Position numbers and translations under genes: made by a program. Shown one piece after another: positions 26,493 through 34,063 of a DNA stretch of 36,027 nt. Within the stretch, counting starts at the first letter, position 1; each line of letters opens with the position of its first letter. Location: assembly GCA_021202985.1 (NCBI GenBank), contig JAJQCA010000075.1:1-36027 (forward strand), given 5' to 3'. Origin of the DNA: Alistipes sp. Its GTDB lineage: Bacteria; Bacteroidota; Bacteroidia; Bacteroidales; Rikenellaceae. The notes under the pieces were generated by a model, which saw only the letters and a list, made by a program, of their open reading frames with translations, made no database searches and had not been told where the DNA came from.

Positions 26493-27407
26493 TTACTCCG
26501 CCGTCTGGCCCGGGTGGGTTTTGGGTGTCCACGGCTTGATGGTGCCCGTGGCCGTTACGCCGGTGCCGGTGAGGGTCGCGGTCCAGGTGTGCTCCTCGCC
26601 GCCATCGAAGACGGTGCCCGCCGGGATCGTCCAGACGTACGGTTCGGTCCCGATCATGAACAACACGGTAACGTCGCCTGCGGTCGCTACCGTTCGCGGT
26701 AGGATTATAGCCTCGTATCGCTGGCCGTCGAGTGTAGTTGCCGGTATGATATTCAACGGGGTCGAGGTTGCGCCGAGCGACCCGGCCATAAGGTCGAAGG
26801 AGGCTTCCGTATCCATACCTCGGATCGTAACGTCCATCCCCGACATGCTTCCCACGCCGGCGCCGGCTACGGTCTCGATTATGAGTTTAGTGAGTTTATG
26901 CTCGAACTCGAGCGCGACGGTCGGGCTGGTTTTGGAGTATCCCGCACCGCCTGTACCGGTGGCTTTCGCCCAGAGAAGGTCTATGGATGAGAGGGTGCTC
27001 TGGTCGCTCACGTCTACCGAATAGATGTCGGTGATACCGCTTTGCCACGGGTAATAGGCTATAAAGTCCACCGCCGAGCCGTCCTGCGGGTAAAAGATCT
27101 CGTTGCCGGTCGCGGCCGTTAGGGCGCCCGTAGAGGTGTTCGAGACTTCGTAGTTTTTATTCGCGGCCAAGACGGTCGCGTTGGTGTTGTTGAGCATATA
27201 GATGCCTACGGGATCGTCGGCGTCCCACGAGGTATCGGACGCGCGGCTTACGGGCGCCGATGCCGGGATTGCCGCCTGGCCTATGCCGGCCGAGAAATTT
27301 ACCGCTACCGGGCCGTCGGTTCCCTCCGCCGGATCCTTCGAGCATCCGGCCATAACTGCTGCCGCGAATACAAAGGCGGCGATGGTTCTAATGTTGTTCT
27401 TTTTCAT
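26493..27407 (-). CDS. fimbrillin-family lipoprotein (no FISUMP domain)
   Basis: 304 residues. The lipobox is VMAGC (Cys about residue 22). The body is a fimbrillin (Mfa-like_1) domain: VGIYMLNN, NEIFYPQDGSAVDFIAYYPW, LEFEHKLTKLIIE and YEAIILPR, ending TIKPWTPKTHPG. Family members assemble into the fimbrial stalk or anchor after proteolytic maturation. It is the last gene of the cargo operon, so it may be a stalk or accessory subunit. The region before it repeats the three-hairpin module found after the first FISUMP gene. Confidence 0.8.
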   Translation of the reverse strand: MKKNNIRTIAAFVFAAAVMAGCSKDPAEGTDGPVAVNFSAGIGQAAIPASAPVSRASDTSWDADDPVGIYMLNNTNATVLAANKNYEVSNTSTGALTAATGNEIFYPQDGSAVDFIAYYPWQSGITDIYSVDVSDQSTLSSIDLLWAKATGTGGAGYSKTSPTVALEFEHKLTKLIIETVAGAGVGSMSGMDVTIRGMDTEASFDLMAGSLGATSTPLNIIPATTLDGQRYEAIILPRTVATAGDVTVLFMIGTEPYVWTIPAGTVFDGGEEHTWTATLTGTGVTATGTIKPWTPKTHPGQTAE

Positions 27408-27463
27408 GCTTTAATTATTTGTATTTCTGATATTTTGTTCTAATTTTTACTTTTTTTACGGAC

Positions 27464-27582
27464 GCCGCGGGGCTCTTAAATGCCCTGCGGCAAAGGATCG
27501 GATACGGGAAACAAGTTCCCTCGTTAAATATGCCTTCGGCTTTAATTTCTTGTTTCAGCAGTGCTTTGCAAGCAATCACTGC
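27464..27582 (-). other. three-hairpin module after variable region 2
   Basis: In transcript order: (i) GCAGTG/CACTGC (27577-27582 with 27558-27563) with inner TTGC/GCAA, 16 bases after the stop; (ii) GGGAA/TTCCC at 27506-27520; (iii) a 10-bp GC stem at 27464-27491. The same three occur after variable region 1. Hairpin ii shows two compensatory base-pair changes between the copies. Hairpin i sits where DGR targets carry the structure needed for mutagenic homing. Confidence 0.6.
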
Positions 27583-27597
27583 CTTCGACTTACGAAA

Positions 27598-27735
27598 TTA
27601 TTCTGCGACACAACGGACAGAGAAGCCGTAGGTGCGATAGTTGCTGCTAGCTGGGCCGACGCTACTACTGCTGAAGTACAGGGCGTAACCGCCGGTAGCC
27701 GATGAGGCAGTAGTAGACCAGTAGCACCCGTTCGT
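27598..27735 (-). other. DGR-type variable region 2 (C-terminal 46 codons of the FISUMP adhesin)
   Basis: Compared codon by codon with 29951-30088: 11 codons differ (19 bases), all at positions 1 or 2. Every differing codon ends in the same C or T in both copies. 35 codons are identical at every base. The pairs (for example TAC/GCC, AGC/TAC, GGC/AAC, TAT/ACT) all fit mutation of AAC or AAT template codons. The 5' boundary is approximate; a CAC/CAG difference just upstream is ordinary drift. Confidence 0.85.
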
Positions 27736-29769
27736 ACCGTGGTAGTACAACTGACCATTGGAGAGGTTACGGTAGCCACCGGCAGGGTAAAAATGAGAGA
27801 ATCCTGCTGTTCCGCTTACACCGTTAAACAAGCGACCTTTATCGGTCCATGAACCCCAATCCCCGTTGCTCCCCCAACTATTGGTCCCGCTAATCGAAAT
27901 AGGAGGCACCCTCCATCCGGGAGGGCATGGATCGTAAACGGTCTTGATTCCTGTCGCGCTTCCCCAGGAATCGTTCTGGTTACCCGGTTGGTTTATAGAA
28001 CCGTAATAAGTATTCCAGTTGGTAGCGAAATTCAGCGGGTTTTCAACCATACCGGGCAGTTCGGTATAAGAGTCGGTAGGTATGTCAGCGGTCGTCCCGG
28101 CCGGAGCCGCAGGTGTAAAGTAGGTTTGGTTACCGCCGCTTGCGTCCGAGCCGGGGAATGCGTCCTTACGGCCCCACTGGTAATAAAGCCCAAAGGTTTT
28201 TGCCCATTGATCGTTATTGAAAATGTCGTTTATGTATGGCGAGTTTGCCATTGCTCCCAGATTACGGTCCATCCATGAAAGTCCGGTTTCGGTGTCGGTG
28301 GCCGAGGTTACCGGCTCGGTTACCCAGATATGCCAACTCCAGCGGTACTCCGTTTCGCCGTTCAGTTTAATACCTATTACGGCGTTGCCCGCCCGGCCCG
28401 GAGTAATCCGGATACAATCGTCGTCCGCGACCGCCTCTTCGATCACTTCCCCGGTTTCTATGGGGGAGTCGGCCCAAACCAGTTCCACGGTAAAATTACC
28501 CGCTTTGACCCGGTTCAGTCCGTCGGTAGTCGCGCCCAGACCGTCGGCTCCATAGATACGGTTGGCCTGTGAAACGGGGATCAGAAACGGGTCGCTGAAC
28601 GGCGCTACCATATAGCTGTTGGCCTCGGGCATGATTTGCCGTGCCTCCCCGTCCCCGGCGGGGTTGGGATTCGGGGTCCACGGCTGGATGGTCGGAGTGC
28701 CGACCTCGACCCCGGTAAGTTTAACGGTTATAGGGACGCTGTAATGCTCGCCCGCAAGGAACGCCATATTGTCGGGGATCTTCCATGTTAGGGGTTTGCC
28801 CGCAATGTCGAAAGTCACCGTGCGGCCCGAAAGGTCGGGAAGCCCGGCGGAGGTCGCGCCGCCGTCCTGCGGCTGGGGAACGACGAGGGCCGTAAATGCG
28901 GCGTCGGCCCCGCCCGTAGCCGTCCCTTTAAGCGGATTGAAATCCCCGGCCGCTCCGGCCGTAACCGCTCCGTGCTGCAAAACGAGTGCGGCGGTCAGCG
29001 GCATATCTTTGAATACCACATCCGCGGTGGTCATAGCCTGCACGTCCGACGGCTTTATTCCCTCACCCGCCGTTATGTTCAGGGTAACCTTGCTCAACAC
29101 GTGGCCGAACCCGAGGTTTACCGGAACGGTTTTGCTTTTGGTAACCCCGGCGGTTTTGGCGTAGAGTACGTCGAGATTGTTTTGCGCCTGCGCGGAGGAC
29201 TGCCCGGCAACGGTCAGGTGGTAAGTAGCGGCGTTTATTTCACCGGGGCCGGTACCCGTGGCGGATGTGTAGGGATAGTAGGCGATAAAATCCACCTGAT
29301 CGGCCTGCGGATAGTATAGCGGTCCGTTATCCTCGGGTGTCAACGCACCCGTGGCCGGGTCTACGTTATATTCCCGGTTAAAGGCGCTCGTGCTGCCCAC
29401 GGTAACAGGGTTCAATGTTCCCGGGGCGACCATAAACATCCCCACCTTATCGCCGGTGGCCCACTTGTCCCCGCCGTCGGTGGTGCGGGTGGACGGGGAG
29501 CCGCCGGTTATTCCAGTATCAAGGTAATGATCCGGGTGCCGGGAGTCAACCCCGGACCGTGCCCCGGAGTAAGCCGCATCGCCCACCGTAGCCCTGAACT
29601 CGACGGCAACCGGATCGCCGCCGTCGCCGCCCGTTTCGTCCTTCGTGCAACCCGGCAGCAGTACCGCCGCCATCAGGCCGAATCCGGCCATTGCCGGCCA
29701 CACTCCCGGCGGGAATCCGCCCCGGCGCCAGCGGGCGTTCGGTTCCTTTAACGTTCTTATTTTTTTCAT
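27598..29769 (-). CDS. fimbrillin-FISUMP adhesin 2 with DGR variable C-terminus
   Basis: 723 residues from the ATG at 29769; a second ATG at 29799 would add 10 residues. The lipobox is LLPGC (Cys about 41). The N-terminal fimbrillin domain (about 45-370) has DKVGMFMV, LYYPQADQVDFIAYYPY and GFGHVLSKVTL. Next come NSYMV, WSWHIWV, WMDRNLGA and DPCPPGWRVPP, and a FISUMP domain of probable C-type-lectin fold ending FSVRCVAE. The last 45 residues (679-723) are the variable region. From NSYMV onward it is highly similar to adhesin 1, but the N-terminal domains are quite different. Likely a displayed fimbrial tip protein whose binding face is diversified. Confidence 0.85.
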   Translation of the reverse strand: MKKIRTLKEPNARWRRGGFPPGVWPAMAGFGLMAAVLLPGCTKDETGGDGGDPVAVEFRATVGDAAYSGARSGVDSRHPDHYLDTGITGGSPSTRTTDGGDKWATGDKVGMFMVAPGTLNPVTVGSTSAFNREYNVDPATGALTPEDNGPLYYPQADQVDFIAYYPYTSATGTGPGEINAATYHLTVAGQSSAQAQNNLDVLYAKTAGVTKSKTVPVNLGFGHVLSKVTLNITAGEGIKPSDVQAMTTADVVFKDMPLTAALVLQHGAVTAGAAGDFNPLKGTATGGADAAFTALVVPQPQDGGATSAGLPDLSGRTVTFDIAGKPLTWKIPDNMAFLAGEHYSVPITVKLTGVEVGTPTIQPWTPNPNPAGDGEARQIMPEANSYMVAPFSDPFLIPVSQANRIYGADGLGATTDGLNRVKAGNFTVELVWADSPIETGEVIEEAVADDDCIRITPGRAGNAVIGIKLNGETEYRWSWHIWVTEPVTSATDTETGLSWMDRNLGAMANSPYINDIFNNDQWAKTFGLYYQWGRKDAFPGSDASGGNQTYFTPAAPAGTTADIPTDSYTELPGMVENPLNFATNWNTYYGSINQPGNQNDSWGSATGIKTVYDPCPPGWRVPPISISGTNSWGSNGDWGSWTDKGRLFNGVSGTAGFSHFYPAGGYRNLSNGQLYYHGTNGCYWSTTASSATGGYALYFSSSSVGPASSNYRTYGFSVRCVAE

Positions 29770-29816
29770 ATCGTATGTTTTTCTTTTTTGTTCATTCATT
29801 CTTTTTCCCGGTCCGG

Positions 29817-29935
29817 GCCGCGTGGCTTTTAAATGCCCCGCGGCAAAGAATCGGATACGGGCGACGAGCGCCCTCGTTAAAATTGCCTCCGGCTTTAATT
29901 TCTCGTCTCAGCAGTGCTTTGCAGGCAATCACTGC
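29817..29935 (-). other. three-hairpin module after variable region 1
   Basis: In transcript order: (i) GCAGTG/CACTGC (29911-29916 with 29930-29935) with inner TTGC/GCAA; (ii) GGGCG/CGCCC at 29859-29873; (iii) GCCGCGTGGC/GCCCCGCGGC at 29817-29844 with one mismatch. The module is about 88% identical by eye to 27464-27582. The AA/TT pairs of hairpin ii in the other copy are replaced here by CG/CG, which keeps the pairing. It lies between the adhesin 1 stop and the adhesin 2 start. Confidence 0.6.
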
Positions 29936-29950
29936 ATTCGACTTACGAAA

Positions 29951-30088
29951 TTATTCTGCGACACAACGGACAGAGAAGCCGGCGGTGCGAGTGGTGCTGT
30001 AAGCTGGGGTGACGCTACTACTGTTGAAGGTCAGGTTGTAACCGTTGGTAGCCGATGAGGCAGTAGTAGACCAGTAGTACCCGCCCGT
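29951..30088 (-). other. DGR-type variable region 1 (C-terminal 46 codons of the FISUMP adhesin)
   Basis: The partner of 27598-27735. Residues 605-649 of adhesin 1. Variable residues here are G, Y, N, N, T, N, T, Y, T, T and A. In the other copy they are N, C, G, A, Y, S, G, S, N, Y and Y. The unchanged codons between them include Trp and the terminal SVRC core, identical to the base. Four of these codons still read AAC or AAY-like forms, as expected from incomplete mutagenesis of a template. Confidence 0.85.
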
Positions 30089-31900
30089 ACCCTGGTGGTA
30101 CAACTGGCCACTGGTGAGACGGTAGCCACTGGCAGGATAAAAATTTGAAACACCGGCCGTTCCGTTAACACCGTGGAATACCCGACCATTATCGGTCCAT
30201 GAATCCCAATCCCCACTGCTGCCCCAACTGTTTTTGCCGTTAACGGTTATCGGCGGAATCCTCCATCCGGAAGGGCACGGGTCGTAAACGGTCTTAATTC
30301 CAGTGTTACCGCCCCATGAATCGTTCTGTTCGCCCGGTTGGTTTACAGAGCCGGAATAATTTTGCCAATTCGTGGCGTAATTCAGCGGGTTCTGCACCAT
30401 GCCGGGAAGTTCGGTATAGGAGCCGGTGGGTGGATTAGCGGTCGTTCCGGTCGTGGCCGTAGGTGTATAATAAGTCTGGTTGTTATTTGTCCCGTCGCCG
30501 CCCGGAAATGCATCCTTACGGCCCCACTGGTAGTAAAGACCGAGGGTCTTAACCCATTGGTCATTATTGAACGAGCCGTTTATATATGGATTGTTGGCCG
30601 TGGCACCGAGGTTACGGTCCATCCATGTAAGGCCCGTTTCGGTGTCGGTGGCCGGGGTTACCGGATCGGTCACCCATATATGCCAGCTCCAGCGGTAATC
30701 CGTATCTCCGGTGAGTTTAATACCGATCACAGCGTTACCCGCCCGGCCCGGTACCACGCGGATATATCCTTCGCCATCAATCTCCACCGGTTCGGCCGCT
30801 TCGACCACACCGCCCGGCTCTACGGGTGAGTCGGCCCACACCAGTTCCACGGTGAAATTATCTTTTTCGACCCGGTTCAGGCCGGTGGTCAAGGCTCCCA
30901 GGCTCTCTCCGTCCAATATCCGGTTGGCCTGCGAAACAGGGATCAGGATGGCCGCTGAATTAGGTTCCACCATATAACTGTTGGCTTCTTTCATCGCTCG
31001 CGTAGCTGACAAAGGCAAAGTCTGGATGAACTGCTCGGCCTGTCCGGCGGCAAGGCTAATGTCTGCCGACAACGCCGAGCTTTGCAGGACTATATCCCCG
31101 TTGTCGATCACAAACTTCCTCTCTCCGGCTTCCAACGTCTGCCTCGGGATAAACGCACGGAAAGTATAGTCGGTATTGTATTCGTCTGTTCCCGGTTTCT
31201 CGAGGCGGTGCATCAGGACATCCTCCGGCTCGGCGGTCTGGTCCGTTGTGAAATTGCCGTTGTAACCAAAGGTTCCTTTGGAATAAACGCTTTTAAGGGT
31301 CACATTCAGGTCCTGTGCCGGATCTATGACCCTGTTGCCGTTATCGAGTGTTAACTCGACCATAGAGAGGGAGTGCCTTAAAGTAAGGGATACCGTTTCG
31401 CCTTTTGAATGACTCATGGTCGGGGCCATCAATAGATCAGAGCAGTTGTGGTCCGCCTGCTCCCGCTGGTCGGAGGCCACGCTAAAATCGATCGCTTGTA
31501 GGTTAACCGTTCCGGGAATACCGCCGTTATCGTCGTAAGGATAATAGGCGAAGAAATACAAGGGGCCAGCCGTCTCGCTGTCGGCGGGCCAGTAAATATC
31601 TCCCGTCCACTGCCCACCGATGTAGGTCAGTTTAGCGTTATGGATAGGGTTGGCGCCGGGACTCGGGGGTGTGCTATAAAATGCGAAAATCCCGATCTCG
31701 TCGCCCTCTTCCCATGTGCTTTTGAATTCAGCGTCGGTCGCCACCCGTGTCATCGGATCGAACCCTATATCGAACGTTATCGGCTCGCCGGCGCCCGTGC
31801 CGGTTCCGCCACCCGGTATTTCGTCCGGCCCGTCCTTGGAGCAGGATGCCAGGAGCGATAGGGGCAGGGCCAGCAGTAGTAATCGTCTTATCGTTTTCAT
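29951..31900 (-). CDS. fimbrillin-FISUMP adhesin 1 with DGR variable C-terminus
   Basis: 649 residues. The lipobox is LLASC (Cys20). The fimbrillin domain (about 40-300) has DEIGIFAFY, PLYFFAYYPY and LRHSLSMVELTL. The NSYMV module is at 307-311, WSWHIWV at 404-410, WMDRNLGA at 426-433 and DPCPSGW at 540-546. The FISUMP domain ends SVRCVAE. Residues 605-649 are the variable region. FISUMP/C-type-lectin-like domains are known DGR targets in Bacteroidetes, including pilus-tip proteins. It follows the DUF5119 gene by 26 bases in the operon. It is likely an adhesin at the fimbrial tip. Confidence 0.85.
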   Translation of the reverse strand: MKTIRRLLLLALPLSLLASCSKDGPDEIPGGGTGTGAGEPITFDIGFDPMTRVATDAEFKSTWEEGDEIGIFAFYSTPPSPGANPIHNAKLTYIGGQWTGDIYWPADSETAGPLYFFAYYPYDDNGGIPGTVNLQAIDFSVASDQREQADHNCSDLLMAPTMSHSKGETVSLTLRHSLSMVELTLDNGNRVIDPAQDLNVTLKSVYSKGTFGYNGNFTTDQTAEPEDVLMHRLEKPGTDEYNTDYTFRAFIPRQTLEAGERKFVIDNGDIVLQSSALSADISLAAGQAEQFIQTLPLSATRAMKEANSYMVEPNSAAILIPVSQANRILDGESLGALTTGLNRVEKDNFTVELVWADSPVEPGGVVEAAEPVEIDGEGYIRVVPGRAGNAVIGIKLTGDTDYRWSWHIWVTDPVTPATDTETGLTWMDRNLGATANNPYINGSFNNDQWVKTLGLYYQWGRKDAFPGGDGTNNNQTYYTPTATTGTTANPPTGSYTELPGMVQNPLNYATNWQNYSGSVNQPGEQNDSWGGNTGIKTVYDPCPSGWRIPPITVNGKNSWGSSGDWDSWTDNGRVFHGVNGTAGVSNFYPASGYRLTSGQLYHQGTGGYYWSTTASSATNGYNLTFNSSSVTPAYSTTRTAGFSVRCVAE

Positions 31901-31926
31901 ATATTTGATATTTTACTTATCATATT

Positions 31927-32814
31927 TTAGTTTGCTATACCTGTTCCGCCGGTTATCCTCTCCCAGTCCTTTATGGTCGCGCTAAATCCGGGTTCGACCG
32001 GATCGTCCTCGATCTCCACGCCCGCCTTGAGCGTCATAGGTGTTTTTTTATCGGCGTTGAAGGCGGTGAGCGCCGACGTAAGGTCGCTATCCAATGGGGC
32101 CGGGGCCGGCTGTCCCGCCACGCTCACCTCGCCCGTAAGCCGTTGGGCCGCACCGGTAACGCCCACAAGGCGCACCGTGGCCGTCCATTTGCCGGCATAT
32201 TCGCCGGAGGTCTGTTTGCTGAATATCAGCGCGACGTTCGCCGGGTCGCCCTGCGGGGTGTCTGTGTCCATATCCCAAGCGGCGGCCACTCCCGTAAGGG
32301 TTGCCGTTATCGCCGAAATATCGTCGGCCGCGCCCCCTTCCGGCTCGATCACGAGCGTAAGCTGACGCACTATCTGCGTCGCCCGAATGGTCAGGTCATA
32401 TTTCATGTCTTTGTCGATCGTTTCGGTCGTCTTGCCGGACAATAGCCATCCCGGCAGCGGGTCGATATAGTTTCCGGTCTGACCGGCCGGAGCCGATGCC
32501 GTATTTACCGAAGCCACCGCCCCCGAGACGGTGATGCCCGCGGGAGTATTATACGCCCGGAATGTGTAATTGCCCGGGTCGAACAGTTTACCCAGTGTCC
32601 ATGTGTCGGAAGTAGCCGTCGCGTTGAGCCCTTCGGCAATTATTTGGTAGGATGCGGGTTTTTCGACCCCGGCTCCCCGGTCGCTCCAGTCGGCCGTAAC
32701 GGTCACGACCTTGCCCTGGAACGGGTGGTCGGTATTGTAGATGGTATCCTTCACGCAGCCCGCAAGCATTACCGCCGCCGCAACCGCTGTTATTATATAG
32801 TTTGTCGTCCTCAT
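31927..32814 (-). CDS. DUF5119 / FimB-Mfa2-like fimbrial lipoprotein
   Basis: 295 residues. The lipobox is MLAGC (Cys about 20), followed by VKDTIYNTDHP. The body has WTLGKLFDPGNYTFRAYN and IRATQIVRQLTLVIEPEGG, the pattern of the DUF5119/FimB-Mfa2 group, which anchors or caps fimbriae at the outer membrane. Its start is 3 bases after the DUF3575 stop, so translation is coupled. I infer the anchor subunit of this fimbria; the exact family is assigned by memory only. Confidence 0.75.
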   Translation of the reverse strand: MRTTNYIITAVAAAVMLAGCVKDTIYNTDHPFQGKVVTVTADWSDRGAGVEKPASYQIIAEGLNATATSDTWTLGKLFDPGNYTFRAYNTPAGITVSGAVASVNTASAPAGQTGNYIDPLPGWLLSGKTTETIDKDMKYDLTIRATQIVRQLTLVIEPEGGAADDISAITATLTGVAAAWDMDTDTPQGDPANVALIFSKQTSGEYAGKWTATVRLVGVTGAAQRLTGEVSVAGQPAPAPLDSDLTSALTAFNADKKTPMTLKAGVEIEDDPVEPGFSATIKDWERITGGTGIAN

Positions 32815-32817
32815 ATC

Positions 32818-33906
32818 CTACTTGTTTTTATTGCCTGCTATCCTCCATACAAGGCTTACACCGGCCTGCGTCGGTCCCCAGAAGTTCTTGGAGAGGTCCC
32901 GCCCCTGATAGACCCGGTATCCGCCCCTGACGGTGAAGGTATCGTAACTGAAATGCGTTACGCCAAGCCCGAGGTTGAAGTCCATCGAGAGGCATTTTCT
33001 CAGGGCAAGGTTATAACCCACCGTAACGCCGCCCCCGTAGATATTTCCCTGGTAGCCCGTGTCGGACGAGAATACGCTTGCGATGCCCTTGTAAATGTTC
33101 GCCTCGCCGAAATTAGCGCCCAGACCCACGTAGAAGCGTTTGGTGTCGAGCAGGTACCACCGCACCTCGGGGCTGACGAGCCATATCTTCTGCACCCGGC
33201 CGTGGGTCGATCCCCAGTGCGACCATGAGCCGTCCACCTTGATCCCCACATGGTCGTTGACGCGCCATTCCAGTCCGATTGTCGGGGTCAGCAGGGCATC
33301 GTAGAGCAGGTTGGTGCGCAGGTAAACACCTGCATGTTCGCTAACCGGGGCGGGTGCCGGCATCGGTTCGGGTTCCGCTATTGCAAACGGGGATTCCACC
33401 TCCTGCGGGGCTTCTTCCTCCAGCACGACTGGTTTCGGCTCCTGCACGGAAGGTTGTGGAGCGGGTTTAGGTTCCGGTTCGGCGGGAATGCGCATGGTCA
33501 CCACAACGATATCTTTATGTACCGTTCCGGCCGGGTCGGAATAGGGCGCGGCATAATTCTTTGTTATAAAGTTGTCCTCGGAGAGCCCCTTTTGCAGAAT
33601 AAGTTCCGACTTGACGCGGTTGGCTCTGACGAAAGAGAGCTGTTTGGTGGGGCTGTACCCGTCCACATATACCGGCATCTTCCCGGAGGCGATCTCTGTG
33701 CGGTACTGTTCAACCAGAGTGTAAAGCCTCTCGAGTTCGCCGTCATTGCCTTCCCACGGAGTATAGAACATATCGTCGCCCGGCACGAACCGGAACATTA
33801 CGATATTTTCTTCCGGTTCGGCCTTTGGGTATGCCGCCTCCCCCGAAGCCGGGAAAGTTAAGAGCAGCGCCGGGATCAACAGCAAAAATTGTAGGATTTT
33901 TTCCAT
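32818..33906 (-). CDS. DUF3575 outer-membrane protein with OmpA-like N-terminal domain
   Basis: 362 residues. After a signal peptide (ending GEAA), residues 30-145 resemble an OmpA-like domain (VDGYSPTKQLSFVRANRVKSELI). Next are a Pro/Glu-rich linker (EPEPKPAPQPSVQEPKP) and a C-terminal barrel-like DUF3575 domain from about 190: TNLLYDALLTPTIGLEWRV, SPEVRWYLLDTKRFYVGL and GYRVYQGRDLSKNFW. DUF3575 proteins begin many Bacteroidales fimbrial operons and are thought to help assembly or anchoring at the outer membrane. It is the first gene of the cargo operon. Confidence 0.82.
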   Translation of the reverse strand: MEKILQFLLLIPALLLTFPASGEAAYPKAEPEENIVMFRFVPGDDMFYTPWEGNDGELERLYTLVEQYRTEIASGKMPVYVDGYSPTKQLSFVRANRVKSELILQKGLSEDNFITKNYAAPYSDPAGTVHKDIVVVTMRIPAEPEPKPAPQPSVQEPKPVVLEEEAPQEVESPFAIAEPEPMPAPAPVSEHAGVYLRTNLLYDALLTPTIGLEWRVNDHVGIKVDGSWSHWGSTHGRVQKIWLVSPEVRWYLLDTKRFYVGLGANFGEANIYKGIASVFSSDTGYQGNIYGGGVTVGYNLALRKCLSMDFNLGLGVTHFSYDTFTVRGGYRVYQGRDLSKNFWGPTQAGVSLVWRIAGNKNK

Positions 33907-33977
33907 AATATTGTGAGTTAGATAGCCACAAAAAGTATATTTATTGAAATAAATAAGGAGAGGATTATAGGTTTAAA

Positions 33978-33985
33978 CAAAGTTA
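33978..33985 (-). promoter_or_regulatory. candidate -7 box (TAACTTTG) of the fimbrial operon
   Basis: The minus strand reads TAACTTTG, an exact TAnnTTTG match, 71 bases before the DUF3575 ATG. The -33 region has only a partial match (TTTA-like, near 34007). It lies in the space shared with the divergent TPR-AraC regulator gene, the obvious candidate for control. A similar TAACTTTA is upstream of the left-hand lipoprotein operon. Confidence 0.45.
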
Positions 33986-34063
33986 ATGCGCCCTTGGCAG
34001 CATTCTGATAAAACTTGTCCCACCTTGTCACAACTTTATCTTAAATCGTCAAAAAACACCACG

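Noticed and set aside
33907-34063. Invertible promoter for the fimbrial operon
   Set aside because: Fimbrial genes in this group are often phase-variable, but I found no inverted repeats flanking the promoter box here or upstream of 18425.
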